Assembly: GCA_963752225.1 (NCBI GenBank)
Contig: CAVVXS010000009.1
Coordinates: forward strand, 124,001 to 188,000
DNA: 64,000 nucleotides
DNA from: JBBROS01 sp963752225
GTDB lineage: Bacteria; Pseudomonadota; Alphaproteobacteria; Acetobacterales; Acetobacteraceae
Direction of reading: 5' to 3'
This document shows positions 17,140 through 25,841 of the stretch, piece by piece; within the stretch, counting starts at the first letter, position 1; each line of letters opens with the position of its first letter. A program made the translations under genes and the position numbers. The notes beneath the pieces are model-generated. The model searched no databases. It had not been told where the DNA came from and was given only the letters and a program-made list of their open reading frames with translations.

Positions 17140-18767
17140 CCGGCAGCAAGGACGCACTGGCCGAGATCCAGCGCCAGGTGATGTGGAACCGCCTCCTCGC
17201 CGTGGTCGAGGAGCAGGCGCAGACCATGATCCGCACCGCGTTCAGCACCACGGTCCGCGAAGCCGGCGACCTGTCGGCCGGCATCTTCGACCTGCGGGGC
17301 CGGATGCTGGCCCAAGCCGTGACCGGCACGCCGGGCCACGTCAACAGCATGATGGAGTCGGTCGGCCACTTCCTCGGGAAGTTCCCGCCCGAGACCATGC
17401 GGGACGGCGACCACCTGATCACCAACGACCCCTGGCTCGGCACCGGCCACCTGCACGACCTTACCGTCGTCACCCCCGCCTTCCACCGCGGCAAGCTGGT
17501 CGCCCTGTTCGCCAACACCGCGCACGTGATCGACGTTGGCGGCCTCGGCATGGGGCCGGAAGGGCGATCGGTGTTCGAGGAAGGCCTGTATATCCCGATC
17601 GTCAAGTGCTTCGAGACCGGGCAGCCGAACAGCACGTTCTTCGACTTCCTGCGCGCCGGCACGCGGCAGCCGGTCGAGCTCGAAGGCGACGTCTACTCGC
17701 TGTGCGCCTGCAACGAGGCCGGCGCCCGCCGCCTGGTGCAGATGCTCGACGAGTTTGCTCTGAGCGGCATCGACGAGCTGGCCGAGTTCATCTTCGCCAG
17801 CAGCCACCGTGCGACCTTGGCCGAATTGGCGAAGCTGCCCACCGGGCGATACTCGTCGGAGATCTGGTCCGATGGCTACGAGTCGCCGATCAAGCTGGCG
17901 GCCGCCATGGACGTGTCGGCGGACGGCATCCGCGTCGATTTCGAGGGCACGTCGGCCGTCTCCGGCCGCGGCATCAACGTCCCGGCCGCCTACACCCGCG
18001 CCTATGCCAGCTTCGGCATCAAATGCGTGGTGGCGCCGAACGTGCCGAACAACACCGCGAGCCTGGCGCCCTTCACCTTCGCCATCCCCGAGGGCTGCAT
18101 CCTCAATGCCCCCCGCCCGCGCCCGGTCGCGGTGCGCCACGTGGTCGGACAGTTGCTGCCGGATCTGATGATGGGCTGCCTGCACCAAGCGGTGCCCGAC
18201 CGGGTGACGGCGGAGGGCTCGTCCTGCCTGTGGAACCCGCCCTTGCGCGGCGGCCCGATCGTGAGCGGTCCCAACTCGCCGCTGGCTGATTTCGAGGTGA
18301 TCACCTTCAACTCCGGCGGGACCGGCGCGCGGCCGGGCCAGGACGGGCTCGACGCCACCGCTTACCCGTCAGGCGTGCGCACCATGCCGGTGGAGGCGAC
18401 CGAGAACGTCGCGCCCGTCGTGTTCTGGCGCAAGGAGCTGCGGCCCGGCAGCGGCGGCGCCGGCCGCACCCGCGGCGGCCTCGGCCAAGTCATGGAGATC
18501 GGCGCCAAGGGCGACGCCGAGTTCGCATGCAACGCCATCTTCGACCGCATCGCCCATGCGCCCCGCGGCCGCGACGGCGGCGGCGACGGCGCGCCAGGGC
18601 GGGTGTATCTCAAAAGCGGCACCACGCTCCGAACCAAGGGCTACCAAACCATCCCGAGCGGCGACCGGCTGGTGCTGGAACTGCCGGGTGGCGGCGGGAT
18701 GGGCCCGGCCGATCAACGCGACCCGGCCCTGCTGGCGAGGGATCGGCGGGACGGCATGACGGACTGA
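17136..18767 (+). CDS. Hydantoinase B / oxoprolinase family subunit
   Basis: A 543-aa partner of the preceding subunit, overlapping it by 4 nt (ATGA) with GGAGG ahead. Family features: the N-terminal WNRLLAVVEEQAQTMIRTAFS, the signature GTPGHVNSM, and NDPWLGTGHLHDLTV with its metal-binding-type His/Asp residues, then the C-terminal PGSGGAGRTRGGLGQV and ELPGGGGMG. It should form a heteromeric ATP-dependent ring-opening enzyme with the A subunit. The divergent 2-hydroxyacid dehydrogenases suggest a shared catabolic route, but that is inference. Confidence 0.85.
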   Translation: MTGSKDALAEIQRQVMWNRLLAVVEEQAQTMIRTAFSTTVREAGDLSAGIFDLRGRMLAQAVTGTPGHVNSMMESVGHFLGKFPPETMRDGDHLITNDPWLGTGHLHDLTVVTPAFHRGKLVALFANTAHVIDVGGLGMGPEGRSVFEEGLYIPIVKCFETGQPNSTFFDFLRAGTRQPVELEGDVYSLCACNEAGARRLVQMLDEFALSGIDELAEFIFASSHRATLAELAKLPTGRYSSEIWSDGYESPIKLAAAMDVSADGIRVDFEGTSAVSGRGINVPAAYTRAYASFGIKCVVAPNVPNNTASLAPFTFAIPEGCILNAPRPRPVAVRHVVGQLLPDLMMGCLHQAVPDRVTAEGSSCLWNPPLRGGPIVSGPNSPLADFEVITFNSGGTGARPGQDGLDATAYPSGVRTMPVEATENVAPVVFWRKELRPGSGGAGRTRGGLGQVMEIGAKGDAEFACNAIFDRIAHAPRGRDGGGDGAPGRVYLKSGTTLRTKGYQTIPSGDRLVLELPGGGGMGPADQRDPALLARDRRDGMTD

Positions 18768-18925
18768 CTGACCCGCGCAGGCCCGGTGTGGCGTGACATT
18801 TACGCTACAAGTGCGTGGAAACTGTGTCTTTCGTGCCATCTCGATTGCGACCCGATTCTGCCTGTCGCAGACTGGCTGCGTTCGGGTCCCCGAGCCCCGC
18901 ATGCCTGCCTGACGAGAGATTCCCG

Positions 18926-19178
18926 ATGATCCGCTTTCTGATGTCATCCGCTGCCGCCGTCGCTCTGCTCGCCGCCGCCCCGGTGGCCGCCAGCGCCGCG
19001 ACCACGGCCAAGCATTCCGCCGCCAAGCCGACCCACCATATGACGAAGGCGTCCAGCAAGGCTGGCAAGCACATGGGCAAGCCCGTGTCGCGCGACGGCG
19101 GAGCCGCCGCGGTCGAACTCGCTGAACGATCAGGCCCTGCAGCGCGCCAAGAGCGGCGACAGCGCCCCGGCCCAATAA
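18926..19178 (+). pseudogene. Small exported protein with apparent +1 frameshift
   Basis: From ATG 18926 the frame encodes a clear signal peptide (FLMSSAAAVALLAAAPVAASA) and a Lys/His/Ala-rich mature part. Without repair the frame would run on to 20062, straight through the flavin reductase gene in another frame, which is not credible. Dropping one A from GAAC at 19115-19118 gives ...AAAVDSLNDQALQRAKSG and a TAA at 19176-19178, an 83-aa protein. The SLNxQxLQRA ending recalls small exported proteins I know from Acetobacteraceae. Function is unknown. It may be a recent mutation or a base-calling error. Confidence 0.6.
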
Positions 19179-19283
19179 GCGGGCCGGCCAACGCCAACGA
19201 TCGGGCGGCCTTTCGGGGCCGCCCACGCTGGACGGCCTGGCCGCGGCGCGCGACGTTGCCGATCAAGCAACCGCGAGCGTGTC

Positions 19284-19922
19284 ATGCTGTTCGACTTCGC
19301 AACCCTGACGCCGATCGAGACCTACAAGCTGCTCGCCGCCACCGTCGTGCCCCGGCCGATCGCCTGGGTGGTGACGCAGGCGGGCGACGGGTCGCTCAAC
19401 GCGGCGCCCTACTCCTTCTTCAACGTGCTCAGCGGCGATCCGCCCGTTGTTGCGATCGGCATTGGCGGGCGGTCCGCCACCACGCTCAAGGACACCGGCG
19501 AGAACATCCGCGCCACCGGCCAGTTCGTGGTCAACCTGGTCAACAACGACCTGGCGGAGGCGATGAACGTCACCGCCATCGACTTCCCGCCCGGCACCAG
19601 CGAGTTGCACGAGGCAGGGTTGAACATCGTGCCGAGCACTCGGATCAGGCCGCCGCGTATCGACGGCAGCCCGGTCGCGCTCGAATGCGAGCATCTGCAG
19701 ACGTTGGACGTGGCGCCCGATCGCGCCATCGTGCTGGGCCGGGTCGTGGCGATGCACATCGTGGACGCGGCGGTGCTCGATCAGGCCCGCTGCTACGTCG
19801 ATACCGCCAAGCTGGACCTGATCGGCCGCATGGGCGGCGCCGCGGGCTACACCCGGACCCGAGACGCGTTCGAGGTCCCGCGCATCCGGGTCGACGACTG
19901 GGTGCCGCGCGTCTCCGAGTAG
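19284..19922 (+). CDS. Flavin reductase-like, FMN-binding domain protein
   Basis: A 212-aa protein of the split-barrel flavin reductase family. Visible marks are VVPRPIAWVVTQ, NAAPYSFFNVLSGDPPVVAIGI (the FMN-contact segment) and NIRATGQFVVNLV. Members reduce or bind FMN, often supplying FMNH2 to two-component monooxygenases. The luciferase-like and flavin monooxygenases in this window are 24 kb away, so a partnership cannot be claimed. It follows the frameshifted small gene with 105 nt between. Confidence 0.8.
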   Translation: MLFDFATLTPIETYKLLAATVVPRPIAWVVTQAGDGSLNAAPYSFFNVLSGDPPVVAIGIGGRSATTLKDTGENIRATGQFVVNLVNNDLAEAMNVTAIDFPPGTSELHEAGLNIVPSTRIRPPRIDGSPVALECEHLQTLDVAPDRAIVLGRVVAMHIVDAAVLDQARCYVDTAKLDLIGRMGGAAGYTRTRDAFEVPRIRVDDWVPRVSE

Positions 19923-20027
19923 ACAGCGGCGCGAGCGTAACCAAGTGGTCGTGCCGGCAGCCTTCGCCGTGCTATGCGCGGCGTCCCCAACGCCGCCGCG
20001 CTGCACCAGCCGCTTCCAGGATCATTC

Positions 20028-20978
20028 ATGAGCACCAGCCTGCCCAGCCTCGTCACGCATAGCGGCAAATTCCACTGCGACGACGTGTTCTCCTACGCCG
20101 TGCTCCGCCTGGCGCTCGGACTGCAGGCGCCGGGTCAGGATCATACGCTGCTGCGCACCCGCAAGAGCGAGCCGATCGCCGCGGCGACCATCGTGTGGGA
20201 CGTCGGCAGCACGTTCGACGCCGGCGCCAACCGGTTCGACCACCATCAGCGCGGCGCCCCGATCCGGCCGGACGGCACGCCATACTCCTCGGCGGGGCTG
20301 ATCTGGCAGGTCTACGGCGAGCGGGCAGTGGGTGCAGTGCTGGGGAGCGAGGACGGCCTGACCGGTCGGATCGCCGCCGACGTCGACGAGCAGGTGGTGC
20401 GGCGCATTGACGAGCTGGATAACGGGGTCTCGGCGCAGGGTCCGGTGCGGGACGACACGCTGGGCTTCGCGTCGCTGATCGGCGCATTCAACCCGCCATG
20501 GGACAGCCGCGACGCGGACGGGCCGAAGGCGGGCGATCAGGCCTTCCTTGCCGCCGCCGACTTCGCCGAGGGCGTGCTGCGGCGGCGCGTCGATGGCGTC
20601 CGCGCGCGCCTGGCCGCCGAAGCCGTTGTGCTGGCCGCACACCGCGCCGGGGACGATCCGCGTATCCTGGTGCTGGACCGCGGCATGCCGTGGAAGGACG
20701 CGGTGTTCACCCACGACCTGCCGGTGCTGTTCACCGTCAGCCCGGCGTCGAACGGCAACTGGATGCTGGACACCATGCCGCCGGAGCCCGGTTCGTTTGC
20801 GCAGCGCCGCCCGTTGCCGGCCAGCTGGGCGGGGCTGCAGGACGCTGAACTGGCGGCCGAGACCGGGGTCGCGGACGCGGTGTTCGTGCATGTCCGCCGG
20901 TTCGTCGCCTCCGCGCGCAGCCGGGCGGGAGCGCTAGCGCTGGCCCGCGCGGCGCTGGCGGACGGCAAGGGCGAGTGA
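20028..20978 (+). CDS. MYG1 family protein, putative exonuclease/phosphoesterase
   Basis: A 316-aa protein of the MYG1 family, which has a DHH-phosphoesterase-like fold. Key motifs: THSGKFHCDDVFSYAVL near the start, WDVGSTFD, and the metal-site FDHHQRGA. The eukaryotic homologue is a nuclear/mitochondrial RNA exonuclease; bacterial members are little studied. The ATG at 20028 begins just ahead of the conserved THSG motif and has AGGA upstream; the in-frame ATG at 19974 would add 18 unlikely residues. It converges on hemB. Confidence 0.85.
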   Translation: MSTSLPSLVTHSGKFHCDDVFSYAVLRLALGLQAPGQDHTLLRTRKSEPIAAATIVWDVGSTFDAGANRFDHHQRGAPIRPDGTPYSSAGLIWQVYGERAVGAVLGSEDGLTGRIAADVDEQVVRRIDELDNGVSAQGPVRDDTLGFASLIGAFNPPWDSRDADGPKAGDQAFLAAADFAEGVLRRRVDGVRARLAAEAVVLAAHRAGDDPRILVLDRGMPWKDAVFTHDLPVLFTVSPASNGNWMLDTMPPEPGSFAQRRPLPASWAGLQDAELAAETGVADAVFVHVRRFVASARSRAGALALARAALADGKGE

Positions 20979-20993
20979 CGGTGGACTGAGCCG

Positions 20994-21959
20994 CTACAAG
21001 CCGCGGCGGATGACCTCGCGGGCGAAGTAGCTCAGGATCAGGTCGGCGCCGGCCCGCTTGAAGGCGCCCAACGCTTCCGCGACCACCCGCTCCTCGTCGA
21101 GGGCGCCAGCCTGCGCGGCGAACTTGATCATCGCGTACTCGCCGCTGACTTGGTAGACCGCGAGCGGCAGCGTGGTGCGATCGCGGATGCGGGCCAGCAC
21201 GTCGAGGTAGGGCATGCCGGGCTTGACCATCAGCAGGTCGGCGCCCTCGGCCGCATCGGTGTCGCTTTCGCGCAGCGCCTCGCGGCCGTTCATCGGGTCC
21301 ATCTGGTATTCCTTGCGGTCCCCCTCCAGGTCGCACCCCGCGGCGGCGCGGAACGGGCCGTAAAAGGCGGACGCGAACTTCGACGAGTAGGCCATGATCG
21401 GCGTCTGCTCATGCCCGGCCTTGTCCAGGGCTTGGCGGATGGCGAGCACCTGGCCGTCCATCATCGCCGACGGCGCGACCATGTCGGCACCCGCTTCCGC
21501 CGCGACCACGCATTGCCGGGCCAGGTTCGCCAGCGTGCGGTCGTTGTGCACGTGTCCGCCTTCAAGCACGCCGCAGTGGCCGTGGTCCGTATACTCGCAG
21601 AAGCAGTTGTCGGTGATGACCGCCAGTTCGGGCACCGCATCCTTGGCCGTGCGGGTCATGCGCGCCATCAGCCCGCCGGACGTCAGGCTGTCGCTGCCGG
21701 TCGCGTCCTTGCCGTGGCTGATGCCGAACAGAACGACCGCGCGCACGCCGTCGCGGGCGATGGCCTCGATCTCACCCGCCAGACGGCGTTCGGGAATGCG
21801 CGACACGCCCGGCATCGACGAGATCGGCACCGGCTCGTCCACGCCCTCCTCGACGAAGATCGGCAGGATGAGATCGTCGGCTTGAAGCCTGTGTTCCCGC
21901 ACCAGCGCGCGAAGGACGGGGGAACGGCGGAGGCGGCGGTGGCGGGTGGTTGGGAACAT
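20994..21959 (-). CDS. hemB: Porphobilinogen synthase (delta-aminolevulinic acid dehydratase)
   Basis: A 321-aa full-length enzyme that condenses two 5-aminolevulinate molecules to porphobilinogen, the second step of the tetrapyrrole route. The two active-site lysines are Lys194 in YSSKFAS and Lys246 in MVKPGMPYLD. The metal loop DNCFCEYTDHGHCG has three cysteines (119, 121, 129), the zinc-type set; many alphaproteobacterial HemB proteins instead have an aspartate-rich, magnesium-type loop. It lies back to back with bchIDO, tying early porphyrin synthesis to magnesium insertion. A 49-aa membrane protein gene lies just upstream on the same strand. Confidence 0.95.
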   Translation of the reverse strand: MFPTTRHRRLRRSPVLRALVREHRLQADDLILPIFVEEGVDEPVPISSMPGVSRIPERRLAGEIEAIARDGVRAVVLFGISHGKDATGSDSLTSGGLMARMTRTAKDAVPELAVITDNCFCEYTDHGHCGVLEGGHVHNDRTLANLARQCVVAAEAGADMVAPSAMMDGQVLAIRQALDKAGHEQTPIMAYSSKFASAFYGPFRAAAGCDLEGDRKEYQMDPMNGREALRESDTDAAEGADLLMVKPGMPYLDVLARIRDRTTLPLAVYQVSGEYAMIKFAAQAGALDEERVVAEALGAFKRAGADLILSYFAREVIRRGL

Positions 21960-22023
21960 GCGTCATCCGGCGCGGCGGGATGCCGCGACGCCGCAGACTG
22001 CCGCAACCCGCCGCCGCTGGCTA

Positions 22024-22173
22024 CTAGTCCGGGCCGGCGATGCCGCCCGGGTGCTCGCCGCGCTTCTCCTGGCTCTTGCGATTCTGCATCAGCCGGAACG
22101 CGGCATAGCCGACGACAATAACCAATGTGACGATCGAGAGCGTACTCAGCAGGCTGTGTTCGGCCATGGACAT
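22024..22173 (-). CDS. Small single-span membrane protein (49 aa)
   Basis: A 49-aa protein with one membrane helix (about residues 9-28, LLSTLSIVTLVIVVGYAAF) and a polar, charged tail (RLMQNRKSQEKRGEHPGG). An AGGAGA ribosome-binding site lies directly ahead of the ATG at 22173, which strongly supports translation. Its stop is 64 nt ahead of hemB, so the two may share a transcript. Not recognised as a known family; role unknown. Confidence 0.65.
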   Translation of the reverse strand: MSMAEHSLLSTLSIVTLVIVVGYAAFRLMQNRKSQEKRGEHPGGIAGPD

Positions 22174-22269
22174 GTCTCCTTTGGTCGATGCAGCGTGAGG
22201 TGCCCGGCCAAGGTTGCGTATGGCCGGGTTCGTCGCGCAAGCTTGTGAGAACGTCGGGGGGACACGCGC

Positions 22270-22302
22270 ATGAGTGGCGGCAACTTGAAGCAGCATGGCT
22301 GA
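22270..22302 (+). promoter_or_regulatory. Possible 10-codon leader ORF overlapping the bchI start
   Basis: ATG 22270 follows a run of G residues (GGGGGG) that could bind the ribosome. It reads MSGGNLKQHG and stops with a TGA (22300-22302) just inside bchI. bchI itself has no good ribosome-binding site. This arrangement would couple bchI translation to the leader. It may also be chance. Confidence 0.25.
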
Positions 22303-23302
22303 CGCCTTTCCCTTCACCGCCATCGTTGGCCAGGCGGAGATGAAGCGGGCGCTGCTGATCGCCGCCACCGATCCGAGCGTCGGCGGCGTGCTGGTGTTCG
22401 GCGATCGCGGCACCGGCAAAAGCACCGCCGTGCGCGCGCTCGCGTCGTTGCTGCCAGCGATGCAGGCGGTCGAGGGGTGCCCTTACCGCTGTGCCCCGGG
22501 CCGCCCGGCCGGGCTGTGCCCGCAATGCGAGCGGCCGGACGCGGTCATGGTCGCCGTCCCGGTGGTGGACCTGCCGCTGGGGGCCACGGAGGACCGTGTG
22601 GTCGGTGCGCTCGACCTCGAGCGGGCGCTGACCCGCGGCGAGCGGGCGTTCGAACCGGGACTGCTGGCCCGCGCCAATCGCGGCTTCCTCTACATCGACG
22701 AGGTGAATCTGCTGGAGGACCACCTCGTTGACCTGCTGATCGACGTCGCCGCGTCGGGCGAGAACGTGGTCGAGCGCGAGGGACTTTCGGTGCGCCACCC
22801 TGCCCGCTTCGTGCTGGTCGGCAGCGGCAACCCCGAAGAGGGCGAGTTGCGGCCGCAACTGCTGGACCGGTTCGGCCTGGCGGTGGACGTTGGCACGCCG
22901 CCCGACATCGCCTCCCGGGTCGCGGTGGTGCGTCGCCGCGAAGCCTTTGAGCGCGACCCGGCCGCGTTTCGCGCCGAGTGGGCCGAAGCCGAGGCCGCCG
23001 TGCGGGGGCAGATCCTGGCCGCGCGCGAACGGCTGCCGCACATCGAGGTCAGCGACGCCGTGCTCGGCGACGCCGCCCGGCTGTGCATGAAGCTTGGCAC
23101 CGACGGGCTGCGGGCGGAGTTGACGTTGCTCCGGGCCGCCCGGGCGTCGGCGGCGCTGGACGGCGACATGCATGTCGGCCTGCCGCACGTGCTGGCGGTG
23201 GCCGCACTCGCCTTGCGGCACCGCTTGCGGCGCGACCCGCTGGACGACGCCGGTGCCGGCAGCCGGGTCGAGCGCGCCATTGCCGAAGTGTTCCCCGCAT
23301 AA
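22295..23302 (+). CDS. bchI: Magnesium chelatase ATPase subunit I
   Basis: A 335-aa AAA+ ATPase, the motor subunit of the three-part enzyme that inserts Mg2+ into protoporphyrin IX for bacteriochlorophyll. Walker A is GDRGTGKS at 36-43 and Walker B is FLYIDEVN at 131-138; the arginine-rich C-terminal helical domain follows. Four cysteines (62, 66, 75, 78) make a CxxxC...CxxC pattern between the Walker motifs. The gene is followed by bchD with a TAATG overlap. The large subunit bchH is not in the window. An identity as a CobN-associated chelatase ATPase is less likely because bchO follows. Confidence 0.92.
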   Translation: MADAFPFTAIVGQAEMKRALLIAATDPSVGGVLVFGDRGTGKSTAVRALASLLPAMQAVEGCPYRCAPGRPAGLCPQCERPDAVMVAVPVVDLPLGATEDRVVGALDLERALTRGERAFEPGLLARANRGFLYIDEVNLLEDHLVDLLIDVAASGENVVEREGLSVRHPARFVLVGSGNPEEGELRPQLLDRFGLAVDVGTPPDIASRVAVVRRREAFERDPAAFRAEWAEAEAAVRGQILAARERLPHIEVSDAVLGDAARLCMKLGTDGLRAELTLLRAARASAALDGDMHVGLPHVLAVAALALRHRLRRDPLDDAGAGSRVERAIAEVFPA

Positions 23303-24969
23303 TGCCGGCGAGCGGTACGCCTGGTCCCGGTGAGGATGCCGCCCGCGCGGCGATCCTGTTCGCGCTCGACCCCGGCGGGATCGGCGGCGTGGTGCTGCGC
23401 ACGCAGCCCGGCCCGGCACGCGACCGTTGGCTCCAGGTCTGGCGCGAGATGATGGACGGGCCGGTCGCCAAAGTGCCGATCGGCATCGGCGAGGACCGGC
23501 TGCTCGGCGGCCTCGACTTGGCGCTGACCCTGGCGGCCGGCGCCCCCCGGCGGCTGCGCGGCGTGCTGGCCGGGGCGGACGGCGGCGCCGTGGTCCTGGC
23601 GATGGCCGAGCGGATGACGCCGGGCACGGCGGCGCGGATCGCGCAGGCGATGGATGCGGGCGCGGTCGGCGACGACCCCGCGCGTTTCGGGATCGTGGTG
23701 CTCGACGAGGGCATCGACGACGAGGCCGCCCCTGCCGTGCTGCTGGATCGGGCGGCGATCCACCTCGACCTGGCCGCGCTGGCCGCGTTCGAACCGGTCG
23801 AGTTCGGTGCGGCCCGTGCCTTGCTGCGCCGGGTCGACATCGGCGACGACGCGATCGAGGCGCTGTGCGGGACCGCGCTGGCGCTCGGCATCGGCTCGGC
23901 CCGGGCGCCGCTGCTCGCGGTGCGGGTGGCGCGCGGGTCGGCGGCGCTGGACGGCCGCGCCGAGGTCGAGGCCGGCGACGTGGCACTCGCTGCCCGCCTG
24001 GTGCTGGCGCCGCGGGCGACCTGCCTGCCGCCGGCCGCCGAACAGGAGCCGCCGCCCGAACCCGAGGAGCCGTCACCCGACCGGCCGGACGACGCCCCCG
24101 ATCGGGATCCGGACGACGCCGGCGCCTTGGCCGATCAGGTGCTGGAGGCGGCGCGTGCGGCGATCCCGCCCGGGCTGCTGGCCCGCCTGGCCGGGCCGGC
24201 GCCGCGTGCGCGCAAGCCGGGCAAGTCCGGGGCGCCGGTACGCGGCGCGCGGGGCCGGCCACTGGGCACCCGCCCGGGCGTGCCGCGCGACGGGATGCGC
24301 CTCGACCTGATGGAGACGCTGCGGGCCGCCGCCCCCTGGCAACGCGTCCGCGGCGGCGGCACGCTGGTGAAGATCCGCCGCGACGATTTGCGCGTGACCC
24401 GGCGGCAGCAGCGCGCCGAAACGACGACGATCTTCCTGGTGGACGCCAGCGGCTCGCTCGCGATGAACCGGCTGGCCGAGGCAAAGGGCGCTGTCGAGCT
24501 GCTGCTGGCCGACTGCTATGTCCGGCGCGACCAGGTGGCGGTGCTGGCATTCCGCGGCACCACGGCCAGCTTGCTGCTGCCGCCGACGCGCAGCCTGGTG
24601 CGGGCCAAGCGCGGCTTGGCGGGGCTGCCCGGCGGCGGCGGCACCCCCCTTGCGGCAGGCATCGAGGCCGGTGCGATCCTCGCCGACGGGGTGCGGCGGC
24701 GCGGCGGCACGCCGACCCTGGTGCTGCTGACGGATGGACAGGCCAATGTCGGCCGCGACGGCAGCGGCGGCCGGGTGCAGGCCGCCGCTGACGCCACCCT
24801 AGCCGCACGGCTGGTCCGCGCCGCCGGGCACGCCGCGCTGATGATCGACACCGCGCCGCGGCCGAACCCGGCCAGCCGGGCGCTGGCCGAGGCGATGGGC
24901 GCCCGCTATTTGGCGCTGCCCCGCGCCGACGCTGCGGCGGTGTCGCGCTCGGTGCGGGCGCTCGCATGA
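23302..24969 (+). CDS. bchD: Magnesium chelatase subunit D
   Basis: A 555-aa subunit that bridges the BchI ring to BchH. Residues ~15-235 are a degenerate AAA+ domain with no intact Walker A. Residues ~245-272 form a proline/acid-rich linker. Residues ~375-555 form an integrin-like I domain with the metal site DASGS at 381-385 and LLTDGQANVG. This AAA-linker-VWA order is diagnostic for BchD. Translation is coupled to bchI (1-nt overlap TAATG) and to bchO (ATGA). Confidence 0.93.
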   Translation: MPASGTPGPGEDAARAAILFALDPGGIGGVVLRTQPGPARDRWLQVWREMMDGPVAKVPIGIGEDRLLGGLDLALTLAAGAPRRLRGVLAGADGGAVVLAMAERMTPGTAARIAQAMDAGAVGDDPARFGIVVLDEGIDDEAAPAVLLDRAAIHLDLAALAAFEPVEFGAARALLRRVDIGDDAIEALCGTALALGIGSARAPLLAVRVARGSAALDGRAEVEAGDVALAARLVLAPRATCLPPAAEQEPPPEPEEPSPDRPDDAPDRDPDDAGALADQVLEAARAAIPPGLLARLAGPAPRARKPGKSGAPVRGARGRPLGTRPGVPRDGMRLDLMETLRAAAPWQRVRGGGTLVKIRRDDLRVTRRQQRAETTTIFLVDASGSLAMNRLAEAKGAVELLLADCYVRRDQVAVLAFRGTTASLLLPPTRSLVRAKRGLAGLPGGGGTPLAAGIEAGAILADGVRRRGGTPTLVLLTDGQANVGRDGSGGRVQAAADATLAARLVRAAGHAALMIDTAPRPNPASRALAEAMGARYLALPRADAAAVSRSVRALA

Positions 24970-25841
24970 GCGATCGCCGTGCCGCCTTCCGCGACTGGCC
25001 GAACCAGGCCGCCAGCCGCTTCGTCCGCGCCGGCGGCATCCCCTGGCATGTGCAGACCATGGGCGCCGGGCCGACGGTGCTGCTGCTGCACGGCACCGCC
25101 GCTTCCACCCATTCGTGGCGCGACCTCGCGCCCGCTTTGGCCCGGCGCTTCACCGTGGTGGCGCCCGACCTGCCGGGCCACGGCTTCACCGAGTCGCCGG
25201 CCAATGCGCGCATGTCGCTGCCCGGCATGGCCGGGGCTGTGCGCTCCCTGCTGCAGGTGCTGGACGTGCGCCCGCGCCTCGCCGTTGGCCATTCCGCCGG
25301 TGCCGCGGTCGCGCTGCGGTTGACGCTGGACGGCGCCATTGCCCCGTCCGGGATCATCGGGCTGAACGCGGCGCTGCAGCCGTTCACCGGGGTCGCCGGC
25401 CAGATCTTCTCCCCGCTGGCCCGGCTGCTGGTCGGCCTGCCGCTGCTGCCGGAGCTGTTCTCCTGGCGCGCGCGCGACCGGGCGGTGGTTGAGAAGCTGC
25501 TCGCCGACACCGGTTCGGTGCTCGATCCCGCGGGCGTCGAGCTCTACGCAAGGCTGGTCCGCGATCCGCGCCACACCGCCGCGGCGCTGGCGATGATGGC
25601 GCGCTGGGATCTCGGTCCGCTTGTCGCCGACCTGCCGCGTCTCGGCACGAAGCTGCTGCTGATCGCGGGCGAGAACGACCGCACCGTGCCGCCGTACGTG
25701 TCCGACGACGCCGCCCGGCTGGTCCCCGGCGCCCGCGTGCTACGGCGGCCGGGACAAGGGCATCTCGGGCACGAGACCGACCCGGGCGGCACCGCGGCGC
25801 TGATCGAGGAGTTTGCGGCCGAGTGCGAAGTCGTCACGTGA
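24966..25841 (+). CDS. bchO: Alpha/beta hydrolase BchO, magnesium chelatase-associated
   Basis: A 291-aa alpha/beta-fold hydrolase directly behind bchD, the canonical bchI-bchD-bchO order of purple bacteria. Features are the oxyanion-hole segment LLLHGTAASTHSW, the nucleophile elbow GHSAGAA, AGENDRTVPP and a late GQGHLGH supplying the acid and histidine. BchO is needed around the Mg-chelatase step but its reaction is not settled. It overlaps bchD by 4 nt and the following DUF3422 gene by 4 nt. Confidence 0.9.
   Translation: MSDRRAAFRDWPNQAASRFVRAGGIPWHVQTMGAGPTVLLLHGTAASTHSWRDLAPALARRFTVVAPDLPGHGFTESPANARMSLPGMAGAVRSLLQVLDVRPRLAVGHSAGAAVALRLTLDGAIAPSGIIGLNAALQPFTGVAGQIFSPLARLLVGLPLLPELFSWRARDRAVVEKLLADTGSVLDPAGVELYARLVRDPRHTAAALAMMARWDLGPLVADLPRLGTKLLLIAGENDRTVPPYVSDDAARLVPGARVLRRPGQGHLGHETDPGGTAALIEEFAAECEVVT

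Noticed and set aside
18815..20062. A 415-aa protein starting at 18815
   Set aside because: It overlaps the well-supported flavin reductase gene in another frame and becomes Arg-rich after ~19118; explained by a frameshifted 83-aa protein instead.
22174..22294. PpsR/CrtJ-type site (TGT-N12-ACA) ahead of bchI
   Set aside because: A TGT and an ACA are present (TGTGAGAAC...GGGACA) but with the wrong spacing of 15; no second half-site was found.
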